From NCBI GenBank assembly GCA_032622095.1, contig CP136066.1, positions 7,093,784-7,157,783 of the forward strand: a stretch of DNA of 64,000 bases, written 5' to 3'. The notes beneath the pieces are model-generated. The model was given only the letters and a program-made list of their open reading frames with translations, was not told the DNA's origin and did no database searches. The DNA is from Siphonodentalium dalli (Eukaryota > Mollusca > Scaphopoda > Gadilida > Siphonodentaliidae). A program made the position numbers and the translations under genes. The number at the start of each line of letters is the position of its first letter. Position 1 is the stretch's first letter. Shown here piece by piece: positions 1-10,609 of the stretch.

Positions 1-920
1 GTCATTCCAAAGATCCTCGTGCCCTGCCAATTGAAGAGGTGACTTCGATGCTGGCTTAAGAATGAGAGCAATTATTAAAATGCATGCAACATGCATGTAA
101 CTCGATTCAAAATAGCATTGTTTGTATTGTCATTGCCATTTTATTGTACTGGAATATATGAATTTCAATGCCAACTATCTCTGACGTTAAGTCCATTCCA
201 CAAATCCGATATACATGTATATGATAACTTATGGGTTAATACTTTTTGGACAGTGCTGTGTCCTCTTGTCAAAACTTATCAAAATGATATTTTCATGCTC
301 ACTCAGTTTTTGAAAAATCCTCTTGTCATTGACATGGGAGAGGTGACTTGGAGTCATTCCAAAGATCCTCGTGCCCTGCCAATTGAAGAGGTGGCTTCAA
401 TTCTGGCTCTATGGTGCAAGAAATTAAAATATAAACTTTAGGGCCTCTAACTTTTGCTATCCAATATAATTGTTTAGTTGCCAATTTATTTTACATGACA
501 CTGTCAACTGTGGCTGATGTTTTGGTCAATTAAGCATACTGGAAGTATATGTGATAGCATATTCTTCATGATTTTGTCATGGGTAACATTTTTCTGACAG
601 TGCTGTTTTCTTGACAAAATTTATCAATATGATACTCCGATGCTCACTCAGATTTGAAAGATCTTCATGTCATTGACATGGGAGAGGTGACTTGGAGTTA
701 ATCCAAAGATCCTCATGCCCTGTCAATTGAAGAAGTGGCTTTAATGCTGGCTCTAGAATGCAAGCAATTATTAATTAAAAAAAACAGTGGGTTTCAACTA
801 TTCTTGCCCATATCATTGTTATGGCAAATTTATTATACCAGTACATGTAAATGACAATGTTGAAGTTGGGTCCATTCGGCATATATAACATATGATAGCA
901 TATTTTTCATGATTATATTT
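1..920. repeat. Diverged tandem repeat, period about 345 bp
   Basis: The block containing CAAAGATCCTCGTGCCCTG occurs near 8, again near 359 and in diverged form near 702. The preceding stretch with GACAGTGCTGT and CATTGACATGGGAGAGGTGA also recurs (about 250-345 and 592-690). A related piece lies at 47105-47200. The 116-codon open frame at 91-441 runs through the repeat and shows no recognisable domain, so I do not call it a gene. Confidence 0.7.
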
Positions 921-1039
921 TGGCTAATAATTATCGCTTTTAAGAACAAACATTCTTGATCTGATGGCTTAAATTTAGTCCCCGCGACCATATGATTCTG
1001 ATATAACCCCAAAATTTCAAATATTTCCAAAGAGAATGC

Positions 1040-1400
1040 ATGTAAATTTATTACACATAAAGTGTATAGATTGTTTAGTACTACTGTGTACTACATATTT
1101 ATCACACAAAGCTGTGTATCATTTCAGTACACTTAAGTGTGTAATGGCTACACAATTATGTGTAAAACAGTACACACATTGTGTATAAATAAAGTACACA
1201 CTAACTGTTTTATAACTGTGTAGTAACTGTGTACCAACTTTTTACTACACATAAGTGTATAGTGGCTACACATATGTGTGTGTAGCGAGCTACACATATT
1301 GTGTGTACCAAAATTACTCTACAGTTTCAACTCATAATTGTTGGGGAGCAGATGTTACACATATATGTGTACAAAGTGTGTAGCGTTTCTACACAGTGTT
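1040..1400. repeat. Degenerate TACACA/TGTGTA simple-repeat block
   Basis: Many short copies of TACACATAAGTGTG, TGTGTACT and similar words alternate in both orientations, so the block can fold on itself. A smaller block of the same words lies at 39410-39540. No coding signal is visible. Confidence 0.65.
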
Positions 1401-2045
1401 TTTGAGAGAGTATACAAGGTGATAGACTTCATCCGAAAAGAGCGAACCTACCAGGAAACCATGCTGATCTGATCATTCAGCTAAGCGTTGGTGGTCGATC
1501 TATGCCGCGAAGGAACATAAGAAAGAAGTACAGGAAAATCGACATATTCAGATTCATTTATTTTCAAATCACCATATACATTGGTATAATTGAGTGGATT
1601 TATATATATACATGTATACATAAATCAATTGGACAGTATAGCATGTGTATGCATAGAACACAATTCACTGGGACATTTCAAACGTGTTTTCAGAGAGGGC
1701 GAAAACAAGTTATTACGCCATGTTATCTTATCTATTAATTAAAATGTGTGAAATTAATATTGTCGCGTCGGCTACAATTTTGTCGGGTGCCTGTGAATTC
1801 TCCACCAAATTAAGATATAAACTATAGTCGGCATCTCTATGATGTACCCGATTATGACACCTTGGCCCGAAACAATACATGCCGGGTGAACGGGAAGACC
1901 CCTAAGTATAAACTGATCACATTAAAGAGTGCCCCATATGAACTACCTATACCCTCACACCCCTTGCATAATTTATTATGGGTGGATAGGAAGAGAGCCT
2001 ATCCATTCTATTTCACCCAGTTGGGAGTAATTATTGTGATGTAGT
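1401..2045. other. Unassigned DNA
   Basis: Contains short open frames (1502-1738, 1862-2044) without recognisable domains, splice context or repeats. I see no gene here. Confidence 0.5.
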
Positions 2046-2049
2046 TATT

Positions 2050-2670
2050 CCAACAAATGATACCCAAGTCAAATGATACCCGGGATAAGTGATACCTAAT
2101 TCCGAGTTCAGTGATACCCGAGACAAGTGATACCAAATTCCGATTTCAGTGATACCCGAGACAAGTGATATCTATCCATGTTCAGTATTACCCGAGACAA
2201 GTGATACACAATTCTAAGTCCAATGATACCCGAGTCAAATGATACCCGGGACAAGTGATACCTAATTCCTAGCTCAGTCATACCCGAGACAAGCGATACC
2301 TAATTCCGAGTTCAGTGATACCCGAGACAAGTGATACCTATCCAAGTTCAGTGATACCCGAGACAAGTGATACCTAATTCCGAGTCCAGTTATACCCGAG
2401 ATAAGTGATATCCAATTCTGAGTCCAGTGTTAACCGATACAAGTGATACCCAATTCCGAGTAAAATGTTCTAACTAGGTCAATATGACACTCAATACATA
2501 AACATTTGACAAGAGAAATTATTACTGCACTTAAAAATTAAAAGGTATCATTTGTCTCAGGAAGGTATCAGTTGACTCGAAAAGAAGGTATCACTTGACT
2601 CGAGATTAGGTATCACTTGACTTTTTTCGTTGAGTATCAGTTGGTTTGGGTATCACTTGTCATGCACCCG
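2050..2670. repeat. GATACC tandem array with opposing arms
   Basis: From 2050 to about 2470 the words GATACCCGAGACAAGTGATA and TAATTCCGAGTTCAGTGATA recur with a spacing of about 25 and 50 bp. From about 2540 to 2670 the complementary form (GGTATCACTTGACTCG) recurs. The two arrays face each other across about 70 bp of A/T-rich DNA, giving a large imperfect hairpin. Confidence 0.8.
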
Positions 2671-2679
2671 ATGTTTTTC

Positions 2680-3400
2680 GCCTAGAACATTGATGGAGGA
2701 TTGTCAAAGCTCGAAGCCGACAAACCAAAATTATAACTTCAGAGCGATACACCTTCAGCTGTTTCCCTTTAAATTAAAAATGAACGGTTGCCAAGGAAAT
2801 CCATTGTAGTGCTTGTCGTAACATCGGCGAGAAAAAAAATAGTTCCCAACATTTTAATCATTTGAGTCATTATATTCACAAAAGAAAGACGGAATATAAA
2901 TTATGTGATTATAATTATTGATGACTGGTTGACAATTTATGTATTTGTATAACGAGCGAATGAAATTACGAGTTTGTTTTGAATTAGGCTAGTACTAATT
3001 GTACGCAAAAATAGTCCGGTGATAACATTACACAAAATTCTAAATAATGGGTGCTGAATACGTGTACGTTATCGGATTAGTTAATAACAATAGAAAGAAC
3101 ATCCATAGTTGCCCAGACGGAGTATATGCATAGCACCGAGGTAAGCATTATGTGCCGAGTTACGAATACCAGTTGAACAACATATTTGATAGCAAATTTT
3201 AGACAGAGAAGTCACAAGGTCACGGCGTTCAAAGGTGCAAAGGTTGCCGACCACTAGCATTTTCGCACAAAAAATCTGAATGGTTATCATTAACGGGGTG
3301 TGTTCCTTTTGATAACAGTTACTGACGTTACCAGAAAAAGGACTGTTAATCGGTGGTCAATAAAAAAGTGTGCTTCGGTCCCGACTCCGACTCGGCCGGG
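2680..3400. other. Unassigned DNA
   Basis: No gene, RNA or clear repeat recognised. Short open frames on both strands lack domain features. Confidence 0.5.
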
Positions 3401-3490
3401 AAGGGGGGGGGGGGGGGGGTACACTTCTTCTTTCTTCTTGCTTCTTTCTTCTTCTTCTTCTACCTCTTCTGATTCTGATTCTGATCAGTT
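3401..3490. repeat. G-run followed by CTT-rich microsatellite
   Basis: A run of about 14 G is followed directly by TTCTTCTTT-type repeats and GATTCT repeats. The apparent 228-codon frame starting at 3300 crosses this low-complexity tract and then the satellite, so it is not a credible protein. Confidence 0.8.
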
Positions 3491-3559
3491 TCACTTCGAA
3501 AATACACTAAAAAGCCGGAAAATGTTAGTGGTAGATCACGTAAAGATAAATTTAGTGAT

Positions 3560-5955
3560 TACTGTAACTAATAAATGTGTATGTGCTTATATATTTGGAT
3601 TCTGTGCATATAATATGGATGTTAGGACATATATGGATCCTCATGCATCGGGATATGACTCAGGTATAGTTGACTTATGCTTACACTGCACAGGCTCACA
3701 TTTGGGGTTCACCATTTTAAGGGCCCATCATAGAAAATGGGTATGTGCCTATATCTTTGGATTCTGGGCATATAATATGCATGTTTGGGCATATCTGGAT
3801 CCTCCTGCACTTGGGCATGACTCAGTTATAGTTAACTATGTGTTCTCCGCACAGGTTAGGGTTACACATTTTAAGGGCCCCATCGTAGAAAATGGGTATG
3901 TGCCTATATCTGTGGATTTTGGGCATATAATATGGATCTTGGGACTTATATGGACCCTCGTGCTTCTGAACATTACTCAGTCATAGTTGACTTAGGTTTC
4001 CACTGCACAGGCTTCAATTTGAGGTTCAAACATTTAAGGGCCCATCATAGAAAATGTGTATGTGCCTATATCTTTGGATTCTGGGCATATAATATGGATG
4101 TTGGTGCATATCTGGACTCTCCTGCACATGGGCATGACTCCGTTATAGTTAACTAGGTGTTTCTCCGCACAGGTTAAAATTTAGGGCTCAACATTTTAAG
4201 GGTTCATCATATACTATGGGTATGTGCCTATATCTTTGGATTCCGCGCATATTATATGGATGTTGGGACATATCTGACTCCTCATGCATCTGGATATGAC
4301 TCAGGAATAGTTTATTTAGTTTTTCAATGCACGGGCTCCAATTTGGGGTTAAAACATTTAAGGGCCCTTCATAGAATTTGGTGTGTCCCTATATCTTTGG
4401 ATTCTGGACATATAATATGGATGTTGGGACCTATCTGGACCGTCATGATTCTAGACATGACTCAGGTATAGTTGACTTAGGTTCACACTGCACGGGCTCA
4501 CATTTGGGGTTCACCATGTTATGGGCCCATCATATAAAATGGGTATGAGCCTATATCGTTGGATTCTGGGCATATAATATAGATGTTGGGACATATTTGG
4601 AGCCTCATGCATCTGGATATGACTCAGGCATAGTTGACGTAGGTTTCCACTGAACAGGCTCCAATTTGGGGTTCAAAAAGTTAAGGGACCATCATAGAAC
4701 ATGTGTATGTGTCTATATATTTGGATTATGGGCATATAATATGGATCTTAGGACATATATGGATCCTTCTGCATCGGAGTATGACTCAGGTATAGTTGAC
4801 TTATGTTTACACTGCACGGGCTCAAATTTGTGGTTCACCATTTAAGAGTCCATTATATAAAATGGGTATATGTGCCTATATCTGTGGATTTTGGGCATAT
4901 AATATGGATATTGGGACATATCTGGACCCTTCTGCATCTGGACATGACTTATGTATATTTGACTTAGGTTTTCACTGCACGGGCTCCACTTTGGGGTTCA
5001 AAATTTTTAAGGGCCCATCATAGAAAATGGGTATGTGCCTATATATTTGGTCTCTGTGCATATTATGGGACATATCTGGACGCTCCTGCATGTGAACATG
5101 ACTCAGACATAGTTGACTTAGGTTTCCACTGCACGCGCTCCATTGGGGTTCAAAAAGTTAATATATATCTGTGGATTTTGGGCATAAAATATGGATTTTG
5201 GGACATATCTGGACCCTGCTGCACCTGTACATGATTCAGGTATAGTTGACTTAGGTTTTCACTGCACGGGCTAAAATCTGGGGTTCACCATTTCAAGTGC
5301 CCTTCATAGAAATTGGTATGTGTCTATATCTTTAGATTCTGGGGATATAATATGGATCTTTGGACCTATCTGGACCGTCATGATTCTGGACATGACTCAG
5401 GTATAGTTGACTTAGGTTTACACTGCACGGGCTCACATTTGGGGTTTACCATTTTAAGGGCCCATCATAGAAAATGGGTATGTGCCTATATATTTGGATT
5501 CTGGGCATATAATATGGATGTTAGGACATATCTGATTCCTAATACATCGGGATATGACTCAGGTATAGTTGACTTATAGATATTGGGACATATCTGGACC
5601 CTTCTGCATCTGGACATGACTCAGGTATAGTTGACTTAGGTTTTCACTGCACGGGCTCCACTTTGGTGTTCAACATTTTAAGGGCCCAGCATAGCAAATG
5701 GGTATGTGCCTATATATTTGGTCTCTGTGCATATTATATGGATGTTGGGACATATCTGGACGCTCCTGCATCTGAACATGACTCACAGACATAGTTGACT
5801 TAGGTTTCCACTGCACGCGCTCCATTGGGGTTCATAAAGTTAAGGGCCCATCACAGAAAATGGGTATGTGCTTATATCTGGATTCTGAGCTTACAATATG
5901 GATGTTGGGACTTATCTGGACCCTCATGCACATTGGCATGACTCATGTATAGTTG
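3560..5955. repeat. Satellite array, monomer about 162 bp
   Basis: About 14-15 head-to-tail monomers. Landmarks in each are GGGCCCATCATAGAAAATGG, TTGGATTCTGGGCATATAAT, GGATGTTGGGACATATCTGG and GACTCAGGTATAGTTGACTT, followed by TTTCCACTGCACGGGCTCC. Landmark positions step by about 160-163 bp (for example near 3720, 3880, 4037, 4200, 4360). Several 70-90-codon frames inside are by-products of the monomer being partly open and share the peptide FGFWAYNMD. Some monomers are truncated, for instance near 5060-5200. Confidence 0.93.
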
Positions 5956-5959
5956 ACTA

Positions 5960-7095
5960 GAATTCATACCAACAGTGGCAACAAATAAGATAGCTCTATC
6001 TCCCAATTGAGCAACATTTTGGGTAATTTTTGACGCCAACTCTACTTACGCCCATTTGTGGCCGGGCATAATGGGTTACTTGCTGCAAATCCTGGCCAAT
6101 CCGGAAAATATTTCGAATAAGTGGCTGAAGAAATACTAGCTACTAAAGAACATTAAATCGGAGACTGAATAAGAAACATGGAGCAAGGAACTGAATCTAT
6201 TGACCTCCACACACGGGACCCCCAAGCCACATCCCTGGTCACGACACAAATATTCCCCATATCCATACATCAGGTATATGACGTCGGTCGTCGAAATTGC
6301 TACATGTCTATGAATGTTGACTGATATATCAGTCAATGTTATTGTCTGTAGCAAAGACGTTAAAGATCAGACTGCATGCATGGTTCTTATCCCAAGGGGG
6401 TGTCTGTTTATTTGGGATGATGTGGTGGTGGGGCGGGGTATATGTGGTATGTGGTGCGTGCCACCCACTCATGATGTCAAATTGACCCAAAAAGACATGT
6501 TTTGCGAATACAGAATAAAAAGGTCCAAACCAGAAATGTTGTTGTTGAAATCTGATGATATGGAGACCCAATCGGAACGATTGATGGAGACCATCGAATC
6601 GGATTGAGTACCGGTACCTTTGAATACATGTAGTTATTTGCATAATACGGGTATACGATTATTGTCGTAAAAACAATTGAGCCGGGCACTGCTCCACGTA
6701 AGCCAATAGAGCGCCCATGCACTCTGCGACAGGTGCGGGTATATCGAATGGCAGGTCTCTTAGCCGGAGATAAAGTTATATGAAAAAATCACAAATGCAT
6801 TTGTTGACCACTCAAGTCTCAATAGTAAATTGCTAATCGTAATATAATTTTAAAAAGAGAGCAATGAGGTTTCTCACGATGAACTAGATATAATATTTGA
6901 TGCAAAATAGCATGACAATATGAAAATCGGTATGAAAACAGAAGTTTATCAAACTTTATGCATATTGACATTATTGTTGGAAATTAATATATTCCTAATT
7001 TCGCGGCATCTGTATTCTGTGTCTGTTGATATTTCAGTGCAGGAACAAATTCTGGTTATAGACAACAATGGTCCAGGTGATACCACGACCGCATA
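5960..7095. other. Unassigned DNA
   Basis: No gene recognised. The longest open frame on the plus strand (6314-6607, 97 codons) has no domain I know and overlaps frames of similar length on the other strand. GGTACCGGTAC-like words are scattered. Confidence 0.5.
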
Positions 7096-7101
7096 ATCTT
7101 A

Positions 7102-7482
7102 CAGTGTACCTCGCTGGACAAAACAAGTGTCCATTGGCACCGCGGTGTATTCGCCGTTCGGCCGCGGTGTCAGAGTTTGTAACTGCAGTTGAGCACCGCG
7201 GCCGAACGGCAAGTACACTGCGGCCAAACGGCAAGTTTCACTGCGGTCAAAAGGCAACTACCCTCGCGGTCGAATGGCATGTACACCGTGGTTAGATTTC
7301 TGGTTCGTATTGTCTTTTTTCAGTTTGATGAAAGTACACCGTGGCAACTACATCATGCCGAATGGCAATTACACTCCGGCCCAACTGTAGTTAGCTGGTG
7401 GAGACACGGTGTAGTTGCATTTCGGCCGCGGTGGCAACACTCACCGCAGTTAAGTGGACACTTGTTTTGTCCAGCAGGGTAC
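7102..7482. mobile_element. Inverted-repeat element with CGGCCGAACGGCAAGT minisatellite core
   Basis: The ends are inverted repeats of roughly 28 bp built on GCTGGACAAAACAAGTGTCC, at 7102-7130 and about 7455-7482. Between them a GC-rich core repeats GCGGCCGAACGGCAAGTACA with variations. A second copy of the whole arrangement lies at 40412-40862. A related core fragment lies at 11200-11290 and 15317-15410. The ends suggest a non-autonomous DNA transposon, but no target-site duplication could be fixed. The 130- and 75-codon frames here follow the minisatellite and are not called genes. Confidence 0.65.
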
Positions 7483-7489
7483 ATCTATA

Positions 7490-9440
7490 AGTTATATAAC
7501 CATGTAGTGACTCAAGTTCAATTCTTTAACATGCACACCGATGCCAATACGCAGTTCTTGGAAATTTGTGTCAAAATTTGACCAAAAAACCCTGAAAAAA
7601 AACAGATATCCCCACCCCTATTTATTAATATCCTATTGACAAGTACAAAATATGCGCGAAGGACTGGGCTTCACGAAATTTATGATTTCATACAATTTGT
7701 ATGGAGCAAATTTAGTGGGCGTGGCCAAACTTGAACACTGAGGCCTATGGAAACAGTTTTGGTACCGGTACATGTACATAGTTCCTTCTAACCTTAAACA
7801 CAAAAAATCGAGTTTTTCCTATTTCGGCCTACCGGTGTGGTGGACTATAATCTAATCGTTGTTGTCAGTTTGGCGAAGCATTCATACATGTAGTTAAACA
7901 TTATAACGAACCAAAGCCGGACGCTTTGGGTCGTATATAGGCTATATCTGATTTTGTGACGTCACCAATTATTAACTAATACGACGCTCCCATTTTTGAA
8001 TTTGGGGAGCACGAATGTCGCACAGTAGATCGGTGGGTCTAAAGCATTATTGTCGTAATCGGCTGTCAAGAGGCCAACACAAATCAGTCGATGTGCAACA
8101 TTCTCCTATTTATATAAACGTCCTAAAATCATTTATTTGGTTATATTTATAAGGGTCCATAATGAATTTCTAACGGGTCTACTCCGGCACTCTACTGGAT
8201 CAAATCATAAATAAACTAAAATCACCACAACTCAACACGATCTACGTGTATATCAAAGCTTTATTTTCCAACTGATGCATCAATACTGCATGGTTCTGTA
8301 GAGACTAAACCGTGCGAAAGGAAATAAGATAATATTTAATGTGGATTTGGTTGTTATCATAAGTCTGCATAATGTACTTCATGCTTCTGATAATCCATAT
8401 ATATATCCTATTTTCTTGAATAGAATGAAAACACATACTTATGAACAAAGCGGAAGATACATTCAGTTCCACGCGAATTCGGTCAATGGTGAAAGTTACA
8501 CGATGACGTTGTTTGTCGACTATCGTTGAAATTGACATGATGACATGTTATGATTGAAATGAACAAAACTAACCATTACGCCAAGTAATATAGGCCTAAT
8601 GGTTAGTTTCATTTCCATGCACTCTCGACAACGTTTATAACTATTTACAATTACCCCACCAAACATAAGCCTTATGCATGTGAATATTATTTGGTGGGAA
8701 TCTATAAAGTGATTTTGACAAGAATTGTTTTAAACGCTACATGCGGAAACCCCTATGTGATTGTTTTAGCTTTGTTTCGTTAATTACGCTTGCGTATGAT
8801 CATATTACTACACCAGATTTTGATGTTATGGTCATTTTTCGCGGCGTGGAGAACATTTGCACCTAATGACCTCAGTGAGATTTCCGCACATTTATCACCA
8901 TTCTGTATCTGATGTGCTCATTTAAGTGAGGAACCACTTCACATCGATATCTTAATATCTATTGGTGGATAAAACTGACTATCGAAAAATACTCGATATC
9001 TCGAACAGTTTTAACCTTGTAGCTGCCAACTTGTCGACCACATGGACATTCATAGCTTCCAGGTACAGGGGGGGGGGGGTTATAAAAATCCGCCATTTTA
9101 TTCAGAAACCCGGGAAGTTCAGTTTAACGAATCATATAATCTGAAACAGGATTAACAAACATTGTCTATGTCGTTCAGTGCCTGCGCACCGTGGACATTA
9201 CAGGCATCTTCTGCTCGATTAATGATTATTTGTTACCCAAATTTCCACCGATTTTGAAACATTTTCCAAATAAGGCAAATCTCGGTACTAGTATGTGGTT
9301 ACCACGAGGCACCCATGATTTTTAATGTTGAACTGCAGACGATACTGATCAAGTCCCTAATATAACTTCTTTGATTAATGAACGGACATTCCCATAATTG
9401 CCGACGGCAAGGAAAGTTTTCCATCGAAATCTTCCTGGTA
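7490..9440. other. Unassigned DNA with small dispersed repeats
   Basis: No gene recognised. At 7704-7745 there is a copy of TTTAGTGGGCGTGGCCAAAC and ACACTGAGGCC, the same sequence that forms the palindrome at 9947-10048. A TGACGTCA site at 7957-7964 is a CRE match but has no associated gene. A run of G occurs near 9068. Confidence 0.45.
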
Positions 9441-9443
9441 AAT

Positions 9444-9900
9444 CAGGGGGGTGGGGTTGGAAATATTTTCCAGGCATGTATGCTGATTTATTACTTTCGA
9501 CCCTTCTTGGGACCCACCCACCGCGCGTCCAAAATTTGTTCTGTTTTCGGCAGATTTTTCCAACCATTTTTGAACACCCACCCCCCCCCCCTTAACACTA
9601 AAACAGAGATTTGCAGAGGCCCTGGGGGGATTCACTGTAAACAGCTGTATATGAATTTCTGTGCATACTATTAGTTATGGATGTTAACATTGACATGTAA
9701 ATACCGGTAGGAACGAGTCATTTTGGGGTCATTCGGCCAAAAAAACAATGGCTGCCAGTGGCCATGTTGGATTTCAAAATTCAATCCATTAGCATGGGTT
9801 ACAGGCTACATGTATACTGTTTGTCTGGTCATCATGAAATTTTTCATTTAGGTTAATATTAAAATATAGATGTGTTTTAAGCCAAACTCATTGCAAAAAC
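9444..9900 (+). mobile_element. Degenerate copy of the CAGGGG short DNA transposon
   Basis: Begins CAGGGGGGTGGGG and matches the copy at 36151-36691 through the landmarks TTTTCGGCAG, AACACTAAAACAGAGATTTG and AACAGCTGTATATGAATTTC. Similarity fades near 9890, at the CCAAACTCATTGC landmark. The right terminal repeat is not recognisable, so this copy is truncated or strongly diverged. Confidence 0.65.
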
Positions 9901-9946
9901 AGTCAAAAAGACTTGCCGTAAAATTTATTTTTGAGCCGCTGTAGCA

Positions 9947-10048
9947 AATTTAGTGGGCGGGGCCAAACTTCAACACTGAGGCCTTTTAGGCCCATCTAAA
10001 TGGGCCTAAAAGGCCTCAGTGTTGAAGTTTGGCCCCGCCCACTAAATT
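9947..10048. repeat. Near-perfect palindrome (102 bp)
   Basis: Left arm begins AATTTAGTGGGCGGGGCC and the right arm ends with its reverse complement; the arms are about 49 bp and meet at GGGCCTAAAAGGCC-type sequence. One arm is also present singly near 7704. Probably a foldback short transposon. Confidence 0.85.
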
Positions 10049-10228
10049 CCTTCTAACCTAAACATTGACATGTAGAAGGGAACGAGTCATTTTGGGGTCA
10101 ATCGCCCATAAATCATGGCCGCTGGCAGCCATCTTGGATTTTGCTCTTTGCATGACTAAATTGTTTGGCGCCGGCTACATATTGTTCCTTTGGTCGGATC
10201 ATTCAGAAAAAGTAGTCATAGCTGTTAA

Positions 10229-10609
10229 AGGTACTCAATCCGATCAGACCCTCATAAATTACTAAATTATATTTCTTTGTCTTCGGGGGTAAAATAAATA
10301 TTTTATTTGAGTCAAGGAACCTACCCATCAACGCTCAGAATGATCAGATATCAATTTTTGAAGTTTTGTTATTTCTATTGTTTCTGGCCCAGAAACACGC
10401 CATCAAAAGGATGGTCTCGGTCAAAATTGCGTTATTATTACCACTTGATTTTAGTGTTATCCATCTTCGTCCGTTTGAATAAGTGTTTCTGGGGCAATTA
10501 TTGGTACACATCTCGAGAAATAACAAACTTCAAAAATCAATATCTGATCACTCTGAGCTTTGATGGGCGAGTTCCTCAATTTAGGGGCGCTTAATCGGAC
10601 TGAGTACCT
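10229..10609. mobile_element. TTAA-flanked foldback element
   Basis: Starts AGGTACTCAATCCGAT and ends with the reverse complement, GACTGAGTACCT; TTAA flanks both sides (10225-10228, 10610-10613). The two halves are inverted copies around GATCAGATATCAATTTTTGA. TTAA target sites fit piggyBac- or Kolobok-type transposases; no coding capacity remains. Compared with 14285-14715 about 60 bp of the right arm is missing. Confidence 0.85.

Noticed and set aside
2050-2470. CRISPR-like array
   Set aside because: Repeats are not separated by unique spacers of fixed length, and the DNA is clearly eukaryotic.
3300-3986. 228-codon open frame on the plus strand
   Set aside because: It crosses a G-run, a CTT microsatellite and four satellite monomers. 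The long frame is a product of the repeats.
7957-7964. CRE site TGACGTCA
   Set aside because: No gene start nearby. An 8-base palindrome is expected by chance about once per 64 kb, and three occur here, so only the one at 23271 was kept as a weak lead.
9375-9674. Opposing 86-98-codon frames near 9.4-9.7 kb
   Set aside because: They follow the low-complexity G/C runs of the degenerate CAGGGG element and overlap on both strands.
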